A DNA stretch of 7,503 nt from an uncultured Chloroflexota bacterium. Lineage in GTDB: Bacteria > Chloroflexota > Anaerolineae > Promineifilales > Promineifilaceae. The position numbers and the translations under genes are program-made. How positions within the stretch are numbered: position 1 is the stretch's first letter; each line of letters starts with the position of its first letter. The DNA is taken from positions 1-7,503 of the forward strand of contig CALFEW010000388.1 in the NCBI GenBank assembly GCA_937958365.1, in the 5' to 3' direction. The notes beneath the pieces are model-generated. The model had not been told where the DNA came from. It was given only the letters and a program-made list of their open reading frames with translations, and made no database searches. This document shows, piece after piece, positions 1 to 5,851 of the stretch.

Positions 1-260
1 CTTTACGAGCCAGCTGTTTGCACAGTGAGCAAGAATGTTGTCAAAGATTACGCAGATTGCGCAGGTTTTTATCTTCAATTTGTGAAATCTGTGTAACCTT
101 TGATAACCCTTTTGGGTTCTGGCTTGTCCAGGTTGGGCTTTCTCAAAGATGTTTACAAGACCCTGTTATAGCACCCACTGGCAAGGCTGCAAAAAAGAGG
201 ATTTTTGGGGGATTGCCGGGTAAACAGGGGAGACGGTGTGGTGGGTCTGATGATTGGGCG
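1..260. other. Non-coding flank downstream of the kinase gene
   Basis: I see no gene here. The open frames crossing it have no recognisable protein and run antisense into the kinase. The stretch holds an imperfect inverted repeat (41-103), a small AACCC/GGGTT hairpin (105-118) and an A-run at 191-196. That run reads as TTTTTT on the minus strand, about 65 nt past the kinase stop. No convincing stem precedes the T-run, so I do not call a terminator. No response-regulator gene begins here. Confidence 0.6.
41..103. repeat. Imperfect inverted repeat built from a 9-nt direct repeat
   Basis: The left arm TCAAAGATTACGCAGATT (41-58) is the reverse complement of AATCTGTGTAACCTTTGA (86-103) at 16 of 18 positions. 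The 27-nt centre is AT-rich. Inside the left arm, AGATTACGC and AGATTGCGC stand head to tail at 45-53 and 54-62. The architecture (short degenerate direct repeats arranged as an inverted pair) resembles the elements at 2568-2618 and inside uvrA. It looks like a dispersed repeat and not a terminator, because no T-tract follows on either strand. Confidence 0.7.
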
Positions 261-2429
261 TCAGGCTGCCGCCGGTGGCAGCCACAGGGAGACGCGGCAG
301 CCCGTACCTTCACAACATTCACACGTGACGCTGCCGCCATGCAGCCGCATAATTTCCCAGACAATGCTCAACCCCAACCCCACGCCCGGTGTGTTGCCGG
401 AAGCTGCCAGGCTGCCCCGGAAGAAACGGTTGAACACGTTGGGTTGTTCTTCCGGTAAAACGCCCGGCCCGGAATCGGTGACGCTAATCCGGGTCCAGCC
501 CAATCGCTCGGTTGTGTCTTGGGTGATTTCAAGGGTGACACGGCCGTTTGGCGGTGTGAATGTGAAGGCGTTTTCGACGAGTTCGACAACAGCTTGATGC
601 AGATATACGACGTGACCCGAGATGATGGGTAACGGCCGTTCTCCGGTTAACGTCTTAAACGTGATTTGCGCCGAGACAGCTCTCTCTTCAAACTGGCGCA
701 CGATCGGCGTGAGAATACGTCGCAAGTCAATCGGTTGGGCGTCTGCCAGCGTATTCATGCTGTCCAGCCGGGCTATCGTCAGAATACGTTGGGTCAGGTG
801 TTCCAGGCGAATCGTTTGTGTTTCCAATACCCGGGCGTATTCTTGCGCTTTGGGTGGCAGATCCAGTTGCTCCAGCAGCGTTGTGTACAATCTAACATTC
901 GCCAGCGGCGTGCGAAACTCGTGTGAGATGTTGGCGACAAATTGATTCCGCGCCTGTTCCAACTTGCGCTGTTCGCTTACGTCCTGCAACGTCCAGACAG
1001 CGCCGGAGAAACGGCCGTTTCCATTCCGCACCGGGATTGCGGTGACTTCACAAATGCAAAAAGCCCCCGATTCCAGCCGTTCAACGGTCTCGGTTTGCCA
1101 CAATTGGCCGGAAATCAGGACATTCTCCAACAGCGTTTGCTGCGCTTCATCCAATTGGCCCAAAATCGCGTCAGCAATGGTGACGCCAATCAGCGCATCT
1201 TTGGGGCGATGGGTGAACCGGGCGAATTCGTCGTTGGCATATTGCACGCGGAGCGTTTCATCTGTTAACGCCATCCCCTCATTGACGCTGCGCAAAACCG
1301 TTTCCACCTTCTCTTTCTCGGCTTTGATTTCGGCCGTGCGGTGAACCACTTCCCTTTCCAGATTGTTGCTCAATTGCTGCAAAGCAATCTCGGCGTCTTT
1401 GCGTTCGCTGATGTCGCGCAGCACGATCAGACGGCCGTTGAGACGGCCGTTTTCCTCAAGCAGCACCGTCTGGCGTATGTCGAAATACCGCTCCTCACGA
1501 TCTACCGGCAGGCAGATTTCCGTTGACGTGTTCGCCTGATTGGTCAGATGAGCCAACAATATATCGCGGTCTGGCAAGAGTTGTTGCAGCGGTTGACCAA
1601 TGCTGCCGCGCCGATCCACACCCAGGACAACCTGAGCCGTATAGTTCAAATCTACCAACTGGTTGTTCTGGTTAATGACAATCCAGCCATCTTCCATGGT
1701 CTCGACTAATTTGTTACGCGCCACAGGCATCAGTTCGATGAACTGGTAGCGATACAACCCCAGCAAGACGACAATGCCAGTGGCCGTAAAGGCGATGGGC
1801 GTTAAATCCAGAGAACTGGACGGACGAAGGACAAAATTGTAGGCCATGTTACTCGCCCAGGGGATGATGATCCCGGCCAGGATGATAAAGACCTGAAAAC
1901 GATAGGGGGGTAAGGAGCTTCGCGCCGCCAGGAACATAAAGTAGACGCTGCCGAAAATGAGCGTGTAGGCATAAGCCGTGCTTGTCCAATAACCGATGCC
2001 TGGACTGCTTGACAGCAGTGTCAGACCGTCTCTTTCAATGAGAGCGACGGTGGTGTAATAAAGACCATGCCGGGGATTGGTCCAGACAAGCAGCAGGACA
2101 ATCGTCGGAACAACCAGTAAACCGCCAATTGCGGTGGGCGTCAGCCATTGGTCGCGGCCGGTGTAGCGGGAAGCAAAGATAAACAGGCAGACGGGGATAG
2201 TCAAAATGAAAAGGTATTCAACGTTGATCCAAAAGAGAATGGCGTCCAGGTCGTGGTTTAGCAGCTCGAAGCTGTAAGTGATGGACCAGAAAGCGACGGC
2301 CAACATGGAGAGGGCAAAGGGGCGGGAAACGGCCGTGCCCCGCCGCCAGCTAAACATAGCAATTGGCAAACTAACCAGTCCTGAAAGCCACAGAAAGAAA
2401 ATAAACGGGTGGATGGTGTTGTGTATCAC
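261..2429 (-). CDS. Membrane sensor histidine kinase, 7TM-PAS-PAS-HisKA-HATPase
   Basis: A 722-residue sensor kinase that should autophosphorylate on His and pass the phosphate to a response regulator. Residues about 8-230 contain seven hydrophobic segments and match the HisKA_7TM type of N-terminal region (SRPFALSMLAVAFW, then SRYTGRD). A PAS domain follows (about 238-342, ending VLRDISERKDAE), then a helical linker, a second PAS domain (about 376-490), and a HisKA domain with the H-box SHEFRTPL (His503). The ATPase has an N-box around Asn620, a G1 box DSGPG (652-656), an F-box (VFNRFF) and a G2 box GVGLGL (682-687). All catalytic motifs look intact. The start is GTG at 2429: an in-frame stop lies at 2454-2456 and no other start codon lies between, though the ribosome site is weak. 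The ATG at 2440 is out of frame. The extreme C-terminus is odd in having four cysteines (703, 705, 706, 711). No response regulator is adjacent, so partner and signal are unknown. Confidence 0.93.
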   Translation of the reverse strand: MIHNTIHPFIFFLWLSGLVSLPIAMFSWRRGTAVSRPFALSMLAVAFWSITYSFELLNHDLDAILFWINVEYLFILTIPVCLFIFASRYTGRDQWLTPTAIGGLLVVPTIVLLLVWTNPRHGLYYTTVALIERDGLTLLSSSPGIGYWTSTAYAYTLIFGSVYFMFLAARSSLPPYRFQVFIILAGIIIPWASNMAYNFVLRPSSSLDLTPIAFTATGIVVLLGLYRYQFIELMPVARNKLVETMEDGWIVINQNNQLVDLNYTAQVVLGVDRRGSIGQPLQQLLPDRDILLAHLTNQANTSTEICLPVDREERYFDIRQTVLLEENGRLNGRLIVLRDISERKDAEIALQQLSNNLEREVVHRTAEIKAEKEKVETVLRSVNEGMALTDETLRVQYANDEFARFTHRPKDALIGVTIADAILGQLDEAQQTLLENVLISGQLWQTETVERLESGAFCICEVTAIPVRNGNGRFSGAVWTLQDVSEQRKLEQARNQFVANISHEFRTPLANVRLYTTLLEQLDLPPKAQEYARVLETQTIRLEHLTQRILTIARLDSMNTLADAQPIDLRRILTPIVRQFEERAVSAQITFKTLTGERPLPIISGHVVYLHQAVVELVENAFTFTPPNGRVTLEITQDTTERLGWTRISVTDSGPGVLPEEQPNVFNRFFRGSLAASGNTPGVGLGLSIVWEIMRLHGGSVTCECCEGTGCRVSLWLPPAAA

Positions 2430-2503
2430 AGAATCGTCATCTCTGTCTTGCCTTCACGCTTGCAACAATGCCAACTCGATTAAACAGATTGACCGATACA
2501 ATG

Positions 2504-2509
2504 ATTATA
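2504..2509 (-). promoter_or_regulatory. Possible -10 element for the kinase gene
   Basis: The minus strand reads TATAAT at 2509-2504, about 75 nt upstream of the GTG start. It is a perfect hexamer in a suitable place. The sequence 17 nt upstream (TATCTC) is not a recognisable -35 and there is no TG extension, so this is tentative. Confidence 0.35.
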
Positions 2510-2567
2510 TGCGATTTTGGGGTGGGGAGATAGATGAGGAGAGGATCGGGTTTGGAGAGAATGGAGG

Positions 2568-2618
2568 TTGGAGACCAGAGACTGACAGTTTTCAGGTGAC
2601 CAGTCTCCAGTCTCCCAA
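2568..2618. repeat. Imperfect inverted repeat in the uvrA-kinase spacer
   Basis: TTGGAGACCAGAGACTG (2568-2584) pairs with CAGTCTCCAGTCTCCCAA (2601-2618) except for a 2-nt internal mismatch and one bulged C. The centre is 16 nt. The right arm is two head-to-tail copies of the heptamer AGTCTCC (2602-2608 and 2609-2615). It lies 26 nt past the uvrA stop and could form a stem in the uvrA transcript. No T-tract follows on the minus strand, so I read it as a repeat element that might incidentally terminate or protect the 3' end. Confidence 0.7.
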
Positions 2619-2643
2619 TTAGAAATGAATTTTTAGGCAGTGG

Positions 2644-5628
2644 CTACCAGGTAACGGCCGTTTCCGCCAGCATCGTTCGTAAAAACTGCCCCGTGTAGCT
2701 CGCCGCCACCTGGGCCACTTCTTCCGGCGTGCCCTGGGCGATGATCTGCCCGCCGCCGTCGCCGCCTTCCGGGCCGAGGTCAATCAGGTAATCGGCCGTC
2801 TTGATCACATCCAGATTATGCTCAATCACAATGACGGTGTTGCCTGCGTCTACCAGCCGGTGCAGCACATCCAACAACTTCTGAATGTCGGCAAAGTGCA
2901 GGCCCGTCGTCGGCTCATCGAGGATGTAGACCGTGCGTCCGGTTGCCACACGGCTGAGTTCCTTCGCCAGTTTGATGCGCTGCGCCTCACCGCCGGAGAG
3001 CGTCAGCGCGCTTTGCCCCAGCTTCACATAATCCAGCCCGACGTCGTGCAAAGTCTGCAACATGCGGCTGATCTTTGGATGATTGGCGAATAAGTCCAGC
3101 GCCTCCTGCACGTCCATGTCCAGCACCTGGGCGATGTTTTTGCCCTTAAAGGTCACGGCCAACGTCTCGCGGTTGTAACGCGCCCCATGACATTCGCGGC
3201 ACGTCACCCACACGTCGGCCAGGAAGTGCATTTCCACTTTGCGCAGGCCGTAACCCTGGCACGCTTCGCAGCGACCGCCCTTGACATTGAAGCTGAAACG
3301 GCCGCTTTTGTACCCACGCAGTTTCGCTTCTGGCGTATGGGCAAAAACGCTCCGAATCTCATCAAACAGCTTCACATAAGTGGCCGGATTGGAACGCGGC
3401 GTGCGGCCAATGGGGTCTTGGGTGATGTTGATCACCTTGTCCAGGTGTTCCAGCCCGGAGAGACGGCCGTAGGGTCCCGGCGTCGTCTGCGCATTGTTCA
3501 GGGCGCGGGCCAGCGCCGGTTCCAACGTCTCGGCAACCAGGCTGCTCTTGCCGCTGCCCGATACGCCGGTGACGCAAATCATCGTGCCCAGAGGGAAACG
3601 GGCGTCTACATTTTTCAGGTTGTGCATCCGCGCCCCCAGCAGTTCGATGCTGCCGTTGGTGGGGATGCGCCGCGTTGGGCGCTGTCCACCGTGGCCGTTG
3701 GGCGAAGTCACCTGCAATACACCGGACAAATAGCGCCCGGTCAGTGAGTCAGGATCGGCCATCACCTGTTGTGGCGTGCCGGCGGCCATCACTTCGCCGC
3801 CTTTTACGCCGGCGCCCGGTCCCAGGTCAATCAGCCAGTCCGATTCGCGCATGGTCTCTTCGTCGTGTTCCACCACCAGGACGGTGTTGCCCATGTCGCG
3901 CAGTTGGAGCAGCGTTTCGATAAGCGCCCGGTTGTCGCGGGCGTGCAGGCCGATGGAGGGTTCGTCGAGGATGTACAACACGCCTACCAGCCCGCAGCCA
4001 ATCTGGCTTGCCAGGCGGATGCGCTGCCCTTCGCCGCCGGACAACGACGGCGCGGATCGGTCTAGCGTCAGGTAATGCAGCCCGACGTTGAGCATAAATT
4101 GCAGCCGGTCGCGGATTTCTTTCAGGACTTCTTCGGCGATTTCAAACTGTTCGGAATTTAAAGATTGAAGATTGACAATTGAAGATTGAGCGCCGTTTGT
4201 GCCATTCGCGCTTAATCTTAAATCTTTAATCTTTAAATCTTCCATCTTTTGTCTTTGTGATAACTGCATCACCCACTCATGCGCCTCGTCAATTGCCATA
4301 CGTCCCACTTCGGTGATGGATTGGCCGCCGACGGTGACGGCGCGGGCTTCGGGGCGCAGGCGGGTTCCCTGGCAGGTGGGACACGGCCGTTGGCTCATAA
4401 AGCTGGCATAAAAAGCGCGGGTCTGTTCGGAACTGGTCTGGCGAAAGAGCCGGTTGATATTGGCGATGATGCCTTTTAACGGCCGTTTCGTCTCCCCCGT
4501 CCACTGCGCATCATTCGCCTCCGCTTCATACTTAATATGCACCACCTCATCGCCCGACCCATAAAACAACACGTCACGGAACGACTGCGGCAGATCACGC
4601 CAGGGCGACTCCAGGTCTATGCCATAATGTTCGCCGATAGATTCGATCTGCGTCATCTGCCAGCGGTTCTTTTTCTTGCGCACATTGCCATACCAGCGCA
4701 GCGCCCCATCCATGATAGACAGCGTTTCATCTTCCACGATGAGGTCGGGGTCTACCTGCATTTGTGTGCCGATGCCCTGGCAGTCCGGGCACATGCCCAA
4801 CGGCGAGTTAAAGCTAAACAACTGCGGCGACAATTCGGGAAAGCTGACGCCGCAGTGGGCGCAGGCGTTGTGTTCGCTCAATAACAGCTCTTCGCCACCC
4901 AAATCGGCAATGAGCAGCCCCTCACCGGCGCGCAGCGTTGTCTCCACGGAATCTACCAGGCGCGGCAGGAAACCTTCGTCGGTTTCGCTGGGGGTTTGCA
5001 GCCGGTCAATCACCAGTTCGATGGTGTGTTTGGCTTTTTTGTCCAGTTTGGGCAGCGCGCCGGTTAAATCTACCATGTCGCCGTTAACGCGGGCGCGGAT
5101 GTAGCCATCCTGCCGCGCCTGAGTCAGAGCTTCCAGGTGCGCCCCCTTGCGGTTGCGGGCGATGGGAGCCAGCAGTTGGAAGCGGCTGCCCGGCGGCAAA
5201 GCGGCCAATTGGTCAGCGATCATTTGCGCGGTTTGCGGCTGCACGGCGCGGCCGCATTGTGGGCAGTGGGGCAGGCCAATGCGGGCATACAACACGCGCA
5301 AATAGTCCAGCACTTCGGTGACGGTGCCTACCGTGGAGCGCGGGTTTTTGCTGACCGCTTTTTGCTCGATGGCGATGGCCGGGCTGAGGCCGCTGATGTG
5401 GTCTACTTTGGGTTTTTCCATCTGCCCCAGGAATTGGCGGGCGTAGGCGGAAAGGCTTTCGACATAACGGCGCTGTCCTTCGGCGTAGATGGTGTCGAAG
5501 GCGAGTGAGGATTTGCCGCTGCCGCTGACGCCGGTGAGAACGACGAGGCGATTGCGGGGAATGCGCACGTCTATGTGTTTCAGGTTGTGCTGCTGCGCGC
5601 CGCGAATGAAGATGGTATCGGGTTCCAT
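2644..5628 (-). CDS. uvrA: UvrABC excinuclease subunit A
   Basis: UvrA is the damage-recognition ATPase of nucleotide excision repair; as a dimer it scans DNA in the cytoplasm and loads UvrB on lesions. The 994-residue protein has both ABC halves. Walker A motifs are GVSGSGKSS at 33-41 and GVSGSGKSS at 688-696. Signature motifs are LSGGEGQRIRLA (529-540) and LSGGEAQRIKLA (877-888), and Walker B motifs are YILDEPSIGLH and YILDEPTTGLH. Zinc cysteines are C256/C259/C280/C283 and C787/C790/C810/C813, the second set with the usual C-x2-C-x19-C-x2-C spacing. I start at the ATG at 5628 because MEPDTIFIRGAQQHNLK matches where the family begins. The longer open frame to 5775 would run through the promoter and the pgi terminator. 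Length exceeds the usual 940 or so residues partly through a 32-residue insert (461-492) encoded by inverted heptamer repeats. The last residues, ETAV, are encoded by a copy of the AACGGCCGTT palindrome. A LexA-type box in the leader suggests SOS control. Confidence 0.97.
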   Translation of the reverse strand: MEPDTIFIRGAQQHNLKHIDVRIPRNRLVVLTGVSGSGKSSLAFDTIYAEGQRRYVESLSAYARQFLGQMEKPKVDHISGLSPAIAIEQKAVSKNPRSTVGTVTEVLDYLRVLYARIGLPHCPQCGRAVQPQTAQMIADQLAALPPGSRFQLLAPIARNRKGAHLEALTQARQDGYIRARVNGDMVDLTGALPKLDKKAKHTIELVIDRLQTPSETDEGFLPRLVDSVETTLRAGEGLLIADLGGEELLLSEHNACAHCGVSFPELSPQLFSFNSPLGMCPDCQGIGTQMQVDPDLIVEDETLSIMDGALRWYGNVRKKKNRWQMTQIESIGEHYGIDLESPWRDLPQSFRDVLFYGSGDEVVHIKYEAEANDAQWTGETKRPLKGIIANINRLFRQTSSEQTRAFYASFMSQRPCPTCQGTRLRPEARAVTVGGQSITEVGRMAIDEAHEWVMQLSQRQKMEDLKIKDLRLSANGTNGAQSSIVNLQSLNSEQFEIAEEVLKEIRDRLQFMLNVGLHYLTLDRSAPSLSGGEGQRIRLASQIGCGLVGVLYILDEPSIGLHARDNRALIETLLQLRDMGNTVLVVEHDEETMRESDWLIDLGPGAGVKGGEVMAAGTPQQVMADPDSLTGRYLSGVLQVTSPNGHGGQRPTRRIPTNGSIELLGARMHNLKNVDARFPLGTMICVTGVSGSGKSSLVAETLEPALARALNNAQTTPGPYGRLSGLEHLDKVINITQDPIGRTPRSNPATYVKLFDEIRSVFAHTPEAKLRGYKSGRFSFNVKGGRCEACQGYGLRKVEMHFLADVWVTCRECHGARYNRETLAVTFKGKNIAQVLDMDVQEALDLFANHPKISRMLQTLHDVGLDYVKLGQSALTLSGGEAQRIKLAKELSRVATGRTVYILDEPTTGLHFADIQKLLDVLHRLVDAGNTVIVIEHNLDVIKTADYLIDLGPEGGDGGGQIIAQGTPEEVAQVAASYTGQFLRTMLAETAVTW
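4153..4254. repeat. Inverted heptamer-repeat element inserted in frame within uvrA
   Basis: The left arm (4160-4192) consists of 7-nt units AAGATTG, AAGATTG, ACAATTG, AAGATTG. The right arm (4209-4241, fading out to 4254) has TTAATCT, TAAATCT, TTAATCT, an 8-nt TTAAATCT, TCCATCT and TTTGTCT. Over the first 28 positions the arms are complementary at about 22, starting from GAGCG/CGCTT around a 16-nt centre. Arms are 20-35% G+C inside an otherwise GC-rich gene. The element encodes UvrA residues about 461-492, which have no counterpart in E. coli UvrA: there the MSIGHAMEFF segment joins IAEKILKEI after a short linker. About 96 nt were gained, so the frame is kept. Confidence 0.85.
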
Positions 5629-5629
5629 A

Positions 5630-5671
5630 ATTTCGTTTTCCGTATTCCGTGATTCGTAATCCGTGATTATC
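5630..5671. repeat. Heptamer tandem array in the uvrA leader
   Basis: Six consecutive 7-nt units on the plus strand read ATTTCGT, TTTCCGT, ATTCCGT, GATTCGT, AATCCGT, GATTATC. The first five end in CGT and follow roughly RWTYCGT. TCCGTGATT recurs exactly at 5646-5654 and 5660-5668. The array stops one base before the uvrA start codon, so it forms the whole initiation region of the mRNA. No canonical Shine-Dalgarno is present there, only GGAAAA within a unit. Confidence 0.8.
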
Positions 5672-5684
5672 TGCGAGGTTATGT

Positions 5685-5696
5685 GAACATGCGTTC
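5685..5696. promoter_or_regulatory. LexA/DinR-type SOS operator for uvrA
   Basis: GAACATGCGTTC is a perfect GAAC-N4-GTTC dyad. The centre ATGC also fits RNRY of the Gram-positive consensus CGAACRNRYGTTYC. It lies about 14 nt downstream of the -10 hexamer, just past the expected transcript start, where a bound repressor would block transcription. uvrA is a classic SOS gene in many bacteria, which supports the reading. I did not find a second copy of this dyad in the window by eye. The host's own LexA box is not known from this sequence. Confidence 0.7.
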
Positions 5697-5709
5697 TAAT
5701 AACGAAGGT

Positions 5710-5718
5710 ATTATAACA
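5710..5718 (-). promoter_or_regulatory. Extended -10 promoter of uvrA
   Basis: The minus strand reads TGTTATAAT at 5718-5710, a perfect TGnTATAAT extended -10. The predicted transcript start is near 5703, giving a leader of about 75 nt. The -35 position at normal spacing reads TAACGG, which is poor but tolerated by extended -10 promoters; it falls inside the CACGGCCGTT palindrome copy at 5728-5737. Because this promoter lies inside the longer open frame, it supports the 5628 start of uvrA. Confidence 0.65.
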
Positions 5719-5721
5719 TGA

Positions 5722-5754
5722 ATGGGGCACGGCCGTTACCCCAACATGCCCCAT
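5722..5754. repeat. Inverted repeat over the uvrA -35 region
   Basis: ATGGGGCA (5722-5729) and TGCCCCAT (5747-5754) form an exact 8-bp inverted repeat around a 17-nt centre. A competing GGGG/CCCC pairing (5724-5727 with 5739-5742) encloses the CGGCCG palindrome. It could be a second operator at uvrA or a stem beyond the pgi terminator. The sequence does not decide between these. Confidence 0.55.
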
Positions 5755-5756
5755 CA

Positions 5757-5790
5757 TAAAAAGAAATCCTGACAACTTGTGTCAGGATTT
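5757..5790 (-). terminator. Intrinsic terminator of pgi
   Basis: AAATCCTGACA (5764-5774) and TGTCAGGATTT (5780-5790) form a perfect 11-bp stem with a 5-nt loop. On the minus strand the stem is followed by CTTTTT. It lies about 60 nt past the pgi stop and before the uvrA promoter, so it separates the two transcription units. Confidence 0.8.
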
Positions 5791-5802
5791 CATGACCGCC
5801 AT

Positions 5803-5837
5803 AAGATTGGTCCAATCTCTGATATTGGACCAATCTT
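5803..5837. repeat. Perfect 14-bp stem-loop directly after pgi
   Basis: AAGATTGGTCCAAT (5803-5816) and ATTGGACCAATCTT (5824-5837) pair perfectly around a 7-nt loop, starting 15 nt past the pgi stop. Each arm contains its own near-palindrome (ATTGGTCCAAT and ATTGGACCAAT), so the element is a nested dyad. It has no T-tract. It may be a dispersed palindromic repeat or a 3'-end protecting stem that acts with the terminator at 5757-5790. Confidence 0.75.
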
Positions 5838-5851
5838 GCCTATAGTAAACA

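Noticed and set aside
105..118. AACCC-TTTT-GGGTT hairpin as a terminator for the kinase.
   Set aside because: The stem is only 5 bp, no T-tract follows on the minus strand, and it is about 145 nt past the stop.
18..597. Open frames on the plus strand and short minus-strand frames near the left edge.
   Set aside because: They are antisense or out-of-frame shadows of the kinase gene or non-coding, with no recognisable domain or ribosome site.
2521..2584. Purine-rich, G-rich tract as a G-quadruplex.
   Set aside because: G-runs are mostly two bases long and irregularly spaced, too weak to call.
2278..2622. A 114-codon plus-strand open frame across the kinase start and spacer.
   Set aside because: It runs antisense to the kinase N-terminus and through a repeat, and resembles no known protein.
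4153..4254. A frameshift or sequencing error in uvrA.
   Set aside because: The reading frame is continuous and both flanks align with the family. The anomaly is a length-neutral-to-frame insert and not a shift.
5629..5775. A 49-residue N-terminal extension of UvrA from an upstream ATG.
   Set aside because: It would be encoded by the promoter, the LexA-type box and the heptamer array. It has no family counterpart, and the conserved start is at 5628.
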